Made by a program: the position numbers and the translations under genes. A DNA stretch of 64,000 bases from NCBI RefSeq assembly GCF_947503385.1, contig NZ_CANNDO010000003.1:62001-126000 (forward strand). The letters are read 5' to 3'. This document shows, one piece after another, positions 16,851 to 25,619 of the stretch; position 1 is the stretch's first letter; each line of letters opens with the position of its first letter. The DNA is from an uncultured Tateyamaria sp. (GTDB lineage: Bacteria > Pseudomonadota > Alphaproteobacteria > Rhodobacterales > Rhodobacteraceae). The notes beneath the pieces are model-generated. The model saw only the letters and a list, made by a program, of their open reading frames with translations, searched no databases and had not been told where the DNA came from.

Positions 16851-17630
16851 TCAGACGGTGCGCTCGACCATCATTTTTTTGATATTGGCAATTGCTTCGG
16901 CGGGGTTCAGGCCCTTGGGGCAGGTCTTGGCGCAGTTCATGATGGTGTGGCAGCGATACAGCTTGAACGGGTCTTCAAGGTCGTCGAGCCGTTCGCCTGT
17001 GGCCTCGTCCCGGCTGTCGATGATCCAGCGGTAGGCGTGCAAAAGCGCTGCTGGCCCAAGGTAGCGGTCGCCATTCCACCAGTAGCTGGGGCAGGACGTG
17101 GAGCACGACGCACACATCACACATTCATAGAGACCGTCGAGTTTTTTGCGGTCCTCGATCGACTGACGCCATTCCTTGGCGGGGCGGTTCGTCTTGGTCT
17201 CAAGCCACGGCATGATACTGGCGTGCTGCGCGTAGAAATGGGTGAGGTCTGGGATCAGGTCCTTGACCACGGGCATGTGGGGCAGCGGATAGATTTTGAC
17301 GTCGCCCTTTACCTCGTCCATGCCGTAGATGCAGGCGAGCGTGTTGATGCCGTCGATATTCATCGCGCACGATCCGCAAATCCCCTCGCGGCAGGAACGG
17401 CGGAAGGTCAGCGTCGGGTCGATCTCGTTCTTGATCTTGATCAGCGCGTCCAGAATCATCGGACCGCAGGTGTCCATGTCGACGAAATAGGTGTCGACGG
17501 ACGGGTTTTTGCCGTCATCGGGGTTCCAGCGATAAATCTGGAATTTGCGCAGATTGGTGGCACCCTCGGGCTTGGGCCACGTCTTGCCGGTTGTGATGCG
17601 GCTGTTCTTGGGAAGTGTCAGTTGGACCAT
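16851..17630 (-). CDS. sdhB: Succinate dehydrogenase iron-sulfur subunit
   Basis: 259 residues carrying the three cluster motifs in order: [12 protein letters not shown] for [2Fe-2S] (with a further Cys in NTLAC), [16 protein letters not shown] for [4Fe-4S] and [17 protein letters not shown] for [3Fe-4S]. It passes electrons from SdhA to the quinone site formed with SdhC/SdhD. The ATG at 17630 follows AAGGAGAACCGC. It is separated from sdhA by a FkbM methyltransferase and a lipoprotein gene instead of being adjacent. The upstream gap to the lipoprotein is 13 bp. Confidence 0.97.
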   Translation of the reverse strand: MVQLTLPKNSRITTGKTWPKPEGATNLRKFQIYRWNPDDGKNPSVDTYFVDMDTCGPMILDALIKIKNEIDPTLTFRRSCREGICGSCAMNIDGINTLACIYGMDEVKGDVKIYPLPHMPVVKDLIPDLTHFYAQHASIMPWLETKTNRPAKEWRQSIEDRKKLDGLYECVMCASCSTSCPSYWWNGDRYLGPAALLHAYRWIIDSRDEATGERLDDLEDPFKLYRCHTIMNCAKTCPKGLNPAEAIANIKKMMVERTV

Positions 17631-17643
17631 TGCGGTTCTCCTT

Positions 17644-17973
17644 TCACGCGGTGAGCAGGGTAAGCCCTGCCCGTGTGACGCACTGTTGAGTTTCGGGGCG
17701 CTGGAGCACTTGGGTGACCAGCGCAACTGTGGTTTCTGAGACGCCGATCACGGCGTCCTTGGCAAATTCGCCGATTTCGCGGGCGGTGGCGTTGTCGATC
17801 ACGCAGTCGGTAAAGGGCGTGACCGCCTGTTTCGGCACCGCCGGGAACCGGGTGGTGAGGGTCTCGGCCACCGCCGCCTTGGCGCTGCGGCGAGCGACAT
17901 CGTCCACCGCCTGGGTCGCCTCCGCGCAGGCCGTCAGGGTCAAAAGCGTGACAAGGGCCAGCGTGCGGATCAT
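17644..17973 (-). CDS. Small lipoprotein between sdhA and sdhB
   Basis: 109 residues with a lipoprotein signal ([16 protein letters not shown], lipobox LTAC). The mature part is short, alanine/threonine-rich and helical, with two more cysteines (TDCVIDNAT and QQCVTRAG). Its ATG overlaps the TGA of the upstream FkbM gene (ATGA at 17973-17970), so it is translationally coupled. The family is not recognised by function; the lipoprotein prediction is firm. Confidence 0.75.
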   Translation of the reverse strand: MIRTLALVTLLTLTACAEATQAVDDVARRSAKAAVAETLTTRFPAVPKQAVTPFTDCVIDNATAREIGEFAKDAVIGVSETTVALVTQVLQRPETQQCVTRAGLTLLTA

Positions 17974-18653
17974 GCGGCGTCCCACCGTGTAAAGAGCAGG
18001 TCCATATGCCGGGGCTGCGACCGTTTGGTTGGACCATCGGCAATGGCCAGAACGTCGCGCATTTCCAGCCCGTGGGCGGCAAGCGTGGCAATCGCGGCCG
18101 AAGGCGGATCAACCCCTTCGAAACGGCGGGCCATGGACAGCTCAAGGATCACAAAGTCGGTCTGTTTCAATGTTTCTGTCGCCCCGGCAAGAACTTGTGC
18201 CTCGAACCCTTCGGTGTCGATCTTGATCCCAAAGGGGCCGACGTGACCTGTGGCAAGGCTGTCGAGGGTCACGACGGGCACATCGCGGGTCTTTGTGTCG
18301 GTAAAACTGCCCGCAAGTGCGTCGCGCCGTTCCAGCAGGCTGGCCATGGCCCCGCCCTGCCCCGGTTTGGTTTCGGGGATGGTCAGGGTCATCTGCCCCG
18401 GCGCGGACCCAACGGCTACCGCGTGAAAGTCGCCCTTGGCCGGGCGCGGACCGGGCAAATCGCCTTGCGGGTCGATCAGCACAAAATGCGCGTCGGGAAA
18501 GCTGTCATACAGCCACGGCGTTCCTTCGAACACGCCCACGTCGAAAACGGTGGCGGGCTCGAACCCGTAGGTGCGCAGGTAGAACGGGCGCGTTTTGTGG
18601 GGGTGGATGACCAGCCCCTCTTTGCGCGCAAGTTCTCTGAGCTCACCCAGCAT
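17970..18653 (-). CDS. FkbM-family methyltransferase
   Basis: 227 residues from ATG 18653, which is preceded by GAGG six bases upstream; an in-frame ATG at 18686 is possible but lacks a ribosome-binding site. The fold is a SAM-dependent Rossmann methyltransferase: VFDVGVFEGTPWLYDSFP is motif I, followed by FVLIDPQ. The FkbM signature is VTLDSL...FGIKIDTEGFEAQVLAGA. Such enzymes O-methylate sugars or secondary metabolites; in this setting a surface glycan is a reasonable guess. It starts 65 bp after sdhA and is coupled to the following lipoprotein gene. Confidence 0.8.
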   Translation of the reverse strand: MLGELRELARKEGLVIHPHKTRPFYLRTYGFEPATVFDVGVFEGTPWLYDSFPDAHFVLIDPQGDLPGPRPAKGDFHAVAVGSAPGQMTLTIPETKPGQGGAMASLLERRDALAGSFTDTKTRDVPVVTLDSLATGHVGPFGIKIDTEGFEAQVLAGATETLKQTDFVILELSMARRFEGVDPPSAAIATLAAHGLEMRDVLAIADGPTKRSQPRHMDLLFTRWDAA

Positions 18654-18717
18654 GGGCGGCCTCAAACCCGCCGCCGGGGCGAGCATGGGGGCGTGTGACA
18701 GCACAGGGCCACCGGCC

Positions 18718-20523
18718 TTAGTAGACCCGCGCCTTGGGCGCGATTTTCTTGAGGTCGATGCCCCCGTCATTGTGGCTGGTCAGAGGCTGCGTGATCACAC
18801 CGCGGAAACCAAGCGATGCCTCATTGCCCTTGAACCAGATGAGCGAATGCTTGCGCCAGTTCTCGTCGTCGCGGTCCGGGTAATCCTCGTGCGCATGGGC
18901 GCCGCGGCTTTCCTTGCGGGCTGCCGCCGCCGTGACTGTGGCCACAGCGTTGGGGATCAGGTTGGTCAGTTCCAGCGTTTCCATCAGGTCGGAGTTCCAC
19001 ACCAGCGACGTGTCCGAAACCTTGAGATCGCTGATCTTGCCCGCGACGCCCTCCATTTTCTCCTGACCTTCGGCCAATGTCTTGTCGGTGCGGAAGACGG
19101 CCGCATCCTGCTGCATCGTCTTTTGCATCTCAAGCCGCAGTTCTGCCGTTGGCACGTGGCCGCCCGCATACCGCAGCCCGTCAAACCGGCTGAACGCCGC
19201 CTCGATCGACCGCTTGCTGGGCGTGGGCACCGCTGCCTCTGCATCCACAACTTCGCGGGCGCGAATGGCCGCCGCACGGCCAAAGACCACGAGGTCGATG
19301 AGAGAGTTGGAGCCCAGACGGTTCGCCCCGTGAACAGAGGCACAGCCTGCCTCACCCACGGCCATCAGGCCCGGTGCAATGGCGTTGGGGTTGTCTTTGG
19401 TTGGGGCGAGCACTTCGCCCCAGTAATTCGTCGGGATACCACCCATGTTGTAGTGCACAGTGGGCAGGACCGGGATCGGCTCCTTGGTCAGGTCCACGCC
19501 TGCGAAAATGCGCGCACTTTCCGAAATGCCCGGCAGACGTTCTGCCAGCGTTTCCGGCGGCAGGTGGTTGAGGTGCAGGTGGATGTGATCCCCCTCCGCG
19601 CCCACGCCACGCCCTTCGCGGATCTCCAGCGTCATGCAGCGGCTGACCACATCACGGCTGGCGAGGTCCTTGTAGGTGGGCGCATAGCGTTCCATGAACC
19701 GCTCACCCTCGGAATTGGTGAGGTAACCGCCCTCGCCCCGCGCGCCTTCAGTGATCAGGCAGCCCGATCCGTAGATGCCAGTGGGATGGAACTGCACGAA
19801 TTCCATATCCTGCAGCGGCAAACCTGCGCGCGCCGTCATACCACCGCCGTCGCCGGTACAGGTGTGCGCGGATGTGGCGCTGAAATAGGCGCGGCCATAG
19901 CCACCCGTCGCCAGCACGACCATCTTGGCCGCAAACAGGTGCATCGTGCCGTCATCCAGCTTCCAGCAGAGCACACCCTGACATTCCCCGTCATCGCCCA
20001 TGATCAGGTCGATGGCGAAATATTCGATGTAGAATTCCGCGTTGTTCTTGAGCGATTGACCATAGAGCGTGTGCAGGATCGCGTGGCCGGTCCGGTCCGC
20101 TGCGGCACAGGTGCGTTGCACCGGGGGCCCTTCGCCAAATTCTGTGGTGTGTCCGCCAAAGGGGCGTTGGTAAATCTTGCCCTCTTCGGTGCGCGAAAAC
20201 GGCACGCCGTAGTGTTCAAGCTCGTAAACCGCTTTGGGCGCCTCACGGGCGAGGTACTCCATGGCATCGGTGTCGCCCAGCCAATCCGAACCCTTGACTG
20301 TGTCGTACATATGCCACTGCCAGTTGTCGGGCCCCATGTTCGACAGCGATGCGGCAATGCCGCCCTGAGCGGCCACAGTGTGCGAGCGGGTCGGAAAAAC
20401 CTTGGTCACACAGGCGGTGCGCAGGCCCTGTTCGGCCATGCCCAGGGTTGCGCGCAATCCGGCCCCACCGGCCCCAACCACAACGACGTCATATTCATGT
20501 GTTTCGTAATCGTAAGCAGCCAT
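18718..20523 (-). CDS. sdhA: Succinate dehydrogenase flavoprotein subunit
   Basis: 601 residues. It oxidises succinate to fumarate, linking the TCA cycle to the quinone pool. The FAD dinucleotide fold is [15 protein letters not shown] near residue 20, and the covalent FAD histidine lies in [12 protein letters not shown]. Also visible are the active-site Arg/His regions [25 protein letters not shown] and [13 protein letters not shown]-like (YNMGGIPTN). The ATG at 20523 follows AAGGAGGCAAGTCC. Operon order on this strand is sdhC, sdhD, sdhA, fkbM, lipoprotein, sdhB. Confidence 0.98.
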   Translation of the reverse strand: MAAYDYETHEYDVVVVGAGGAGLRATLGMAEQGLRTACVTKVFPTRSHTVAAQGGIAASLSNMGPDNWQWHMYDTVKGSDWLGDTDAMEYLAREAPKAVYELEHYGVPFSRTEEGKIYQRPFGGHTTEFGEGPPVQRTCAAADRTGHAILHTLYGQSLKNNAEFYIEYFAIDLIMGDDGECQGVLCWKLDDGTMHLFAAKMVVLATGGYGRAYFSATSAHTCTGDGGGMTARAGLPLQDMEFVQFHPTGIYGSGCLITEGARGEGGYLTNSEGERFMERYAPTYKDLASRDVVSRCMTLEIREGRGVGAEGDHIHLHLNHLPPETLAERLPGISESARIFAGVDLTKEPIPVLPTVHYNMGGIPTNYWGEVLAPTKDNPNAIAPGLMAVGEAGCASVHGANRLGSNSLIDLVVFGRAAAIRAREVVDAEAAVPTPSKRSIEAAFSRFDGLRYAGGHVPTAELRLEMQKTMQQDAAVFRTDKTLAEGQEKMEGVAGKISDLKVSDTSLVWNSDLMETLELTNLIPNAVATVTAAAARKESRGAHAHEDYPDRDDENWRKHSLIWFKGNEASLGFRGVITQPLTSHNDGGIDLKKIAPKARVY

Positions 20524-20546
20524 GGACTTGCCTCCTTGGGCTTCAA

Positions 20547-20918
20547 TCAAAGTGCGATGCGGGCGATGGCGAACACGCCTGTCGCCGCCGCGGCGTAGCT
20601 CAGGCAGATCATGGCGAGGATCGCCACCTTCTGCGCTGTTCCATGAACGTAGTCCTCGATCAGCACCTGCACACCGTCCTTAAAGTGCATCATGGTCACC
20701 ACGATGGTCAGCGCGGCCACAATCGCCGGGAAAGGCCGCGCGAAATACGCCGTCACATCCGCGTGGCTTTCACCCAACATCGGACCAAAGGTAAAGACGA
20801 ACAGGGGAATCAGGATCAGCAGTGCAAAGCTGCTGACTTTCATGGCCCAGAAATGTGCGGTGCCGGTCTTGGCAGAGCCCATGCCCACGGCGCGTTTGCG
20901 GTCGGTCAGATAGCGCAT
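20547..20918 (-). CDS. sdhD: Succinate dehydrogenase membrane anchor subunit
   Basis: 123 residues with three transmembrane helices (about 30-50, 62-82 and 97-118). The [16 protein letters not shown] segment holds the conserved His and Asp-Tyr residues found near heme b and the quinone site of SdhD proteins. The start follows GAGGAGAGACGG. It lies 10 bp after sdhC and 23 bp before sdhA. Confidence 0.94.
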   Translation of the reverse strand: MRYLTDRKRAVGMGSAKTGTAHFWAMKVSSFALLILIPLFVFTFGPMLGESHADVTAYFARPFPAIVAALTIVVTMMHFKDGVQVLIEDYVHGTAQKVAILAMICLSYAAAATGVFAIARIAL

Positions 20919-20928
20919 CCGTCTCTCC

Positions 20929-21312
20929 TCAGATCACGATGATGGTGAACAGGGTCAGAACAACAGACCCGCCAATCACGGCCCAGCCCATCTTTTCCGC
21001 TGTGTCGAGGTCAAGGCCGATGCCGTTGTCCCACATCAGGTGCCGCACGCCAGCCAGCGTATGATACCACAGCCCCCACAGCGACAAGGTCATCACCAGA
21101 TCGCCGAAAAAGCTGGTCAGCACCCCGTCGGCCACTGCAAAATACTCAGGCGACGTGGCCGCAGCCAGCAACCACCAGATCACCAACAGCGACGAGATCA
21201 AAAGGGCATTGCCTGTGATCCGTGTCAGGATCGACGTCATCGACGTCAGTTGCGGGCGGTAGATGGTCAGGTGTGGCGAGAGCGGGCGATTGCCCCGATT
21301 GACATCGGCCAT
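20929..21312 (-). CDS. sdhC: Succinate dehydrogenase cytochrome b556 subunit
   Basis: 127 residues. The N-terminal RPLSPHLTIYRPQLTSMTSI block with SILTRITGNAL is diagnostic of SdhC. The second helix region LWYHTLAGVRHLMWD supplies the axial heme histidine. Three transmembrane helices are visible. It is first in the sdh operon, preceded by AAGGAAG. The 150-bp upstream gap carries paired GTGATCAC palindromes (21428-21456), also found upstream of sucC. Confidence 0.96.
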   Translation of the reverse strand: MADVNRGNRPLSPHLTIYRPQLTSMTSILTRITGNALLISSLLVIWWLLAAATSPEYFAVADGVLTSFFGDLVMTLSLWGLWYHTLAGVRHLMWDNGIGLDLDTAEKMGWAVIGGSVVLTLFTIIVI

Positions 21313-21427
21313 GGCGCTTCCTTTTCTTTGGCTGAGCCAGTGATAGCGGATTTTACGCGCAAGTCACGTGCCCAGCGGTCACAAGTGGCGCGGTTTTTTG
21401 GCGCATTAGAGGGAATTCGCCGACAAC

Positions 21428-21456
21428 GTGATCACTTATTTCCAAGCTGTGATCAC
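21428..21456 (-). promoter_or_regulatory. Paired GTGATCAC palindromes upstream of sdhC
   Basis: Two perfect 8-bp palindromes GTGATCAC at 21428-21435 and 21449-21456, 13 bp apart (21 bp centre to centre), end 115 bp before the sdhC start. On the coding strand the distal copy extends to TTTGTGATCACA. The identical pair geometry occurs at 30933-30961, 113 bp before sucC, so these look like a shared operator for the TCA operons. Confidence 0.7.
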
Positions 21457-21462
21457 AAAGAG

Positions 21463-22122
21463 CTACTTTGCCACATCGACGGCCTGTCTTGTGGTCTCGC
21501 GCTGGAGTTTGCGTTTGATCTGAACCGGATAGTCCGCGAATCCATCCGCCGTCATCACAAAGGCACCCGGACCCGCAATCAGGTTCTCAAAGAAATAGGC
21601 GGTCAGGTCGGTGCTATCGGTCTCAATGGCCAGGGCATTTACAGTGATCCCATCTGCATTGAGAGCGGCGCGTTGCGTGTCTGGCGCGATGCCTTCGTTC
21701 GAAATGCCGTCGCCGGACACGTCGATGACCCGGCGCGCGCACTGCGGCACCTCTGCAAAGGCCGCGCGCGACACGGCAAGCGCCTCTCCAATGGCGGTGG
21801 AATAGTTGCGCCAAATCCGCTCGTCCTGATCAATTCGGTCAGCCAGCGCCAAAACATCTGCATAGCTGTGCATCGGCGTCCATGGGATTGTCTGGCGTTG
21901 GCGTGACGCGCCCGTCCATTGCACCAGCGCCACATGGGCCTGCTGGCTGACCAGCGCGTCTGCCACGATCCCGTCACGCAGGCCCGTGGCCAGTCCGCCC
22001 ATCTGGACGCGGAATTCCTGCCGATCCACCGATCCCGACACATCGACCGCCAGAAGCAAGGCCAGATCGCAAGCATGGCCAAGCGTGGGCAGCATCGACA
22101 GAAGGGTGGCGTATCGCAGCAT
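21463..22122 (-). CDS. DUF1194 exported von Willebrand A-like protein
   Basis: 219 residues with a short signal peptide (cleavage likely near LGHACD). The body is a von Willebrand factor A-like domain: the MIDAS motif DVSGS occurs in LLLAVDVSGSVD, with a second metal-ligand region in NYSTAIGEAL and VIDVSGDGISNEG. This matches DUF1194, an alphaproteobacterial family of unknown function. It lies directly upstream of the sdhC operator region on the same strand and just downstream of a DUF4344 gene; both encode exported proteins. A ligand or partner cannot be predicted. Confidence 0.85.
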   Translation of the reverse strand: MLRYATLLSMLPTLGHACDLALLLAVDVSGSVDRQEFRVQMGGLATGLRDGIVADALVSQQAHVALVQWTGASRQRQTIPWTPMHSYADVLALADRIDQDERIWRNYSTAIGEALAVSRAAFAEVPQCARRVIDVSGDGISNEGIAPDTQRAALNADGITVNALAIETDSTDLTAYFFENLIAGPGAFVMTADGFADYPVQIKRKLQRETTRQAVDVAK

Positions 22123-22172
22123 GGCCCGACCCTAGCGGGGCTTTTGCCCGTAGGTCGATCACATTTCCGCGT

Positions 22173-22883
22173 CTATTCAATCAAGGCAAAGAGTGCGCGC
22201 AAATGAGCTTCGAATTCGGTACACATCACAATCTCGACCGTGGCGGGATCGTAATAGGCGTTGGCCTCGCCACAGGGTGCAACGCGCACGGCAATGGGTT
22301 CAGGAAAGATGAAATCGCCGTTGAGGGCCGCCACCTCCGCACCAACCAGTTCAGCTGTCATGGACTGCTTGCCATCCGCATCAAAAATCAGGCTGTCGCC
22401 GGGGCCTGCGATCTCGTCCATTACAGCGCCCCAACTGTCCATCGCCAGATCGTATTCCTCGGGGCAGGTGTCGGCACGCTCTTCGGGCAGGCCCATATCG
22501 GCTGCAAAACCGTCGCGCGCTTGCGGGTTGGCGCCGTAGAACAGGCAGACGGTGTTAAAAAAACGCTGTTCGTCTGGCCCGTGCACGTCCCAGTAGATGG
22601 CATCCGCGCCCAGTTCCGCCTCTGCCCAGAACCCAAAGGCGGCATCATAGGCCAAATCCTGCGCGACATCCTCCTCATAGAACGTGTCGATCATCAGGAT
22701 GGAGGCGACATCGGCGGCATCCTCCTCTTGGCCGAACACAGGCAGGCCCAGCACGTCGATCATCGCGTGGCCCAACTCGTGATAAAAGACACTCAAGAGG
22801 TTTGCCGCGACAAATCGGTCCTCGTCCGCGTTGGCAAAGGCAATGCCAGGAACAAGCAGACAGAAGATCAGGTAACGCAACAT
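22173..22883 (-). CDS. DUF4344 putative zinc metallopeptidase, exported
   Basis: 236 residues with a signal peptide (MLRYLIFCLLVPGIAFANAD) followed by the zinc-protease motif HELGH in VFYHELGHAMIDVLG, with downstream acidic residues (FGQEEDAADVAS) that could supply the third ligand. This fits DUF4344. The ATG at 22883 is preceded by a strong GGAGGAGG. It lies between mch and the DUF1194 gene on the same strand. The substrate is unknown. The ligand-like motif is intact, so activity is plausible. Confidence 0.85.
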   Translation of the reverse strand: MLRYLIFCLLVPGIAFANADEDRFVAANLLSVFYHELGHAMIDVLGLPVFGQEEDAADVASILMIDTFYEEDVAQDLAYDAAFGFWAEAELGADAIYWDVHGPDEQRFFNTVCLFYGANPQARDGFAADMGLPEERADTCPEEYDLAMDSWGAVMDEIAGPGDSLIFDADGKQSMTAELVGAEVAALNGDFIFPEPIAVRVAPCGEANAYYDPATVEIVMCTEFEAHLRALFALIE

Positions 22884-22954
22884 CAGCCTCCTCCGGGCGC
22901 TTAAGGGATGGCGGGTGGGGTGTCGTTCGTCAGAACGCACGTCACCCGGTATCC

Positions 22955-24001
22955 CTACACCGGAAGCAAAGCCCAATAATCAAGGTCGAGCAAGACGTCG
23001 GGCAGGTATTTGCCGTCTGCGCCGCGCAACGCGAACGGCGCGCCACCCTTGGTCGCCACCAGACGCAGGCGCAGCGCACCGACCCCCGGCGCTGCCGTTT
23101 CGGCGCTGTCCAGAACTTCCGTCCACGCGCGGATCGTGTCCCCGGCAAGACAAGGGTTGGCATGAGCCCCTGCGTTCAACCCCACCACCAACTGCGCGTT
23201 GGCCAAGCCGTTGAAACTCAACGCCCGCGCCATAGAGATCACATGCCCACCATAGATCAGCCGCGTGCCGTCAGGTCGCGCGGACGTATCGAAATGCACT
23301 TTGGCCGTGTTCTGCCAAAGGCGCGTGGCCATCATGTGCTCGGCCTCCTCGACCGTGACACCGTCGACATGGTCGATGCGCTCACCCACTGCATAGTCGC
23401 CCCAGCGATGCGGCTCCCCGGCGAGGGCAAAATCATAGCTGCCAAAGTCGAGACCTTGCGGCACCACAAGGCTTTCAGCGGGCACTGCGTCGGCAAGCGC
23501 GGGCACCACCGTTTCGGGCGCGGCTGCGTCCATATCCCGCTTGCGCACCATAACCCAACGCACATAGCTCAATACCGCTGTTCCGTGCTGATTGCGCCCG
23601 GTCGTGCGCACCCAGACCACGCCCGTCTTGCCATTGGAATTCTGCTTCAGCCCGATCACTTCGGAACTCGACCGCAGCGTGTCCCCCGGCCAAACCGGCG
23701 CCAGCCAACGGCCTTCGGCATAGCCCAGATTGGCCACCGCATTCAGAGAGATGTCAGGCACGGTTTTGCCAAACACCGTATGAAAGGCGATCATATCATC
23801 CAGCGGTGCAGCTGGCAGGCCGCAGGCCTGCGCAAACGCATCCGATGAATACAGCGCGTGCCGCGCCGGATAGAGCGCATGATAAAGCGCCCGCTCGCCA
23901 GCGCCGACAGTCCGCGGCACAGCATGGTCAATCACCTGACCCACGCGGTAGTCTTCAAAAAAGCGGCCCGCATTGGTCTTGGCTTTGGCATGGGCCATCA
24001 T
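22955..24001 (-). CDS. mch: Mesaconyl-CoA hydratase (beta-methylmalyl-CoA dehydratase)
   Basis: 348 residues with two MaoC-like hotdog halves. The N-terminal half begins GRFFEDYRVGQVIDHAVPRT, and the second has a WGDYAVGERIDHVDGVTVEE segment. In the ethylmalonyl-CoA pathway it hydrates mesaconyl-C1-CoA to beta-methylmalyl-CoA. The start overlaps the stop of the upstream DUF1737 gene (ATGATG at 24001-23996, either ATG possible) and GGGAG lies just upstream. It is encoded with mcl2, as expected for this pathway in Rhodobacterales, and 13 kb from ccr/ecm. Confidence 0.9.
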   Translation of the reverse strand: MMAHAKAKTNAGRFFEDYRVGQVIDHAVPRTVGAGERALYHALYPARHALYSSDAFAQACGLPAAPLDDMIAFHTVFGKTVPDISLNAVANLGYAEGRWLAPVWPGDTLRSSSEVIGLKQNSNGKTGVVWVRTTGRNQHGTAVLSYVRWVMVRKRDMDAAAPETVVPALADAVPAESLVVPQGLDFGSYDFALAGEPHRWGDYAVGERIDHVDGVTVEEAEHMMATRLWQNTAKVHFDTSARPDGTRLIYGGHVISMARALSFNGLANAQLVVGLNAGAHANPCLAGDTIRAWTEVLDSAETAAPGVGALRLRLVATKGGAPFALRGADGKYLPDVLLDLDYWALLPV

Positions 24002-24201
24002 TGGTCTCCCAGCTTGATGTCGGGGTGGTAGTCGCCCGCCACGTCTTTGACGACCGCCTGTCCGCAGCGCATCACACCCGCTGCGTGGTCCCATGTCTGG
24101 GTCGGGCTGCCCTGCAACTCCCACCCTGTATTCAGCGCGGCCGTGACCTTGTGGCAAAAGGCGGACGTGTCCTCTTCGGACAGAAAACGGTAGAGTTTCA
24201 T
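23998..24201 (-). CDS. DUF1737 domain protein
   Basis: A 67-residue protein: MKLYRFLSEEDTSAFCHKVT at the N-terminus, then NTGWELQGSPTQTWD and GQAVVKDV. This is the DUF1737 pattern, a small cytosolic domain of unknown function usually found as a single-domain ORF. It overlaps mch by four bases and starts 4 bp after the NnrU-like gene stop, so it is translated in the same unit as mch. Confidence 0.85.
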   Translation of the reverse strand: MKLYRFLSEEDTSAFCHKVTAALNTGWELQGSPTQTWDHAAGVMRCGQAVVKDVAGDYHPDIKLGDQ

Positions 24202-24205
24202 ATGT

Positions 24206-24763
24206 TTACCCCGGGAACGGCCAGACACCCAGCCAGCTGTGGACAAAGCCGATGGCACCCAAGGCGACCACGGACGCCGCCATGAACATCGCATCCTTGG
24301 CATAGGAGCGTTCAGCAGGCGCCGGGCTCCAGTTCGGCTCGGCCGCGTTGATGATGCGCGCGGTGGCAATCGCCCAGACCAGCAATCCGCCAAACAGAAT
24401 GATTGACGCCAGATCGCCATTCACCAGCAGATGCACGACCGCCCAGATCGAGAACCCGGTGAGCATCGGATGGCGCATCCCCGCCAGCAGCTTGCCGCGT
24501 TTGGCCGCCGGAGTGAGCAAGTAGATGGCAACCAGCATCCCCAGATTGTTGATATGGACCATGAATGCAGGCGGCTGCCAGACCGGGACAAACTCCGTCC
24601 CACGATAGCCGATGACCATCAGCACGATACCAATGGCCAGCGCCGCCGTTACGATCCCCTTGCCGCCGTCGCCCATCGCCGCCCGACGATCAGGGGCCAC
24701 ACGTTTGAACAGATGGGCCGCCCACCACAGGGCAACGCCGACACATAAAATGATCCAGTACAT
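24206..24763 (-). CDS. NnrU family integral membrane protein
   Basis: 185 residues with five to six transmembrane helices. The family features are an early HLFKRVAP motif, the MRHPMLTGFSIWAVVHLL segment with the conserved Arg-His-Pro, and a C-terminal helix pair. NnrU was named in denitrification loci and resembles isoprenylcysteine methyltransferase-like membrane proteins, but its activity is unknown. No denitrification gene is nearby; it is packed 1 bp after mcl2 and 4 bp before DUF1737 in the mch unit. Confidence 0.85.
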   Translation of the reverse strand: MYWIILCVGVALWWAAHLFKRVAPDRRAAMGDGGKGIVTAALAIGIVLMVIGYRGTEFVPVWQPPAFMVHINNLGMLVAIYLLTPAAKRGKLLAGMRHPMLTGFSIWAVVHLLVNGDLASIILFGGLLVWAIATARIINAAEPNWSPAPAERSYAKDAMFMAASVVALGAIGFVHSWLGVWPFPG

Positions 24764-24764
24764 G

Positions 24765-25619
24765 CTATCCCTCCGCCATGACCGCGATCGCCTCGGCCTT
24801 GGCCAGGGTCTCGCGCGCGGTCACGATGTGCAGGTTTTCGACGATCCGTCCATCCACAACCGCGACGCCCTGCCCTGCCGCCTCGGCCTCTTCGAAGGCG
24901 GCGATCTGACGGCGCGCAAGGTCGACCTCGTCCTCAGACGGGGAAAAGGCCGCGTTGGCCACATCGACCTGCGCCGGGTGGATCAACGTTTTGCCGTCAA
25001 AGCCCATATCACGGCCCTGTTCGCATTCCATGGCAAGCCCGTCCGTATCCTTGAAGGCGTTGTAGACACCGTCGATGATCGCAACCCCGTGGGCTTTGGC
25101 CGCCAGCACGCACAGGCCAAGCCCGGTTTGCAGCGCAAGCCGGTCGGCCCGGAACCGGGTCTGAAGCTCTTTTGCGAGGTCGTTGGTGCCCATGACCATG
25201 CCTTCGAGCTTTGGGTGGGCTGCGATGTCGGCGGCATTGAGCATTCCCAGCGGGCTTTCCATCATGGCCCACAGGGGTATATCGCCGGTATGGGCCGCCA
25301 GCGCATCAAGATCGGCAGGGCTGTCCACCTTGGGCAGCAGAATGGCATCAGCCCCCATCCCTGCCGCCGCGACAGCGTCAGCCAAGCCCCAATCGGTGTC
25401 AAAACCATTGATGCGGACGATTTTCATCCGATGGCCATATCCGCCTGTTGCCAAGGCCTCTGCCAAAGTTGCGCGCGCCGTTTCCTTTTCGTCCGGCGAC
25501 ACAGCATCCTCGAGATCAAAGATAATCGCGTCCACAGGCAACCCGCGTGCCTTGTCCAGCGCACGCGGCTTTGAGCCGGGAATGTAAAGCACGGAGCGAA
25601 GCGGACGGGCAGTGGCCAT
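24765..25619 (-). CDS. mcl2: (3S)-malyl-CoA thioesterase (Mcl2), CitE-like superfamily
   Basis: 284 residues of the HpcH/HpaI aldolase (CitE) superfamily: SVLYIPGSKPRALDKA at the N-terminus, IIFDLEDAVSPDEK with the Asp-Glu metal ligands, MMESPLGMLNA, and VDGVYNAFKDTDG. The length and the C-terminal GKTLIHPAQVDVAN block fit Mcl2 of the ethylmalonyl-CoA pathway, which hydrolyses (3S)-malyl-CoA to malate, better than the longer malyl-CoA lyase Mcl1; the choice is inference from recollected sequences. The ATG at 25619 follows AGGAATCCGCCC. It is the first gene of the long minus-strand block. Confidence 0.85.
   Translation of the reverse strand: MATARPLRSVLYIPGSKPRALDKARGLPVDAIIFDLEDAVSPDEKETARATLAEALATGGYGHRMKIVRINGFDTDWGLADAVAAAGMGADAILLPKVDSPADLDALAAHTGDIPLWAMMESPLGMLNAADIAAHPKLEGMVMGTNDLAKELQTRFRADRLALQTGLGLCVLAAKAHGVAIIDGVYNAFKDTDGLAMECEQGRDMGFDGKTLIHPAQVDVANAAFSPSEDEVDLARRQIAAFEEAEAAGQGVAVVDGRIVENLHIVTARETLAKAEAIAVMAEG

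Noticed and set aside
18792-18799. Single GTGATCAC sites inside genes (for example in sdhA and sucD)
   Set aside because: They are isolated, within coding sequence, and lack the 21-bp partner seen upstream of sdhC and sucC.
18595-20598. A 667-codon open frame opposite sdhA
   Set aside because: It is the antisense shadow of a GC-rich, codon-biased gene; sdhA is unmistakable and the shadow shows no domain or ribosome-binding site.
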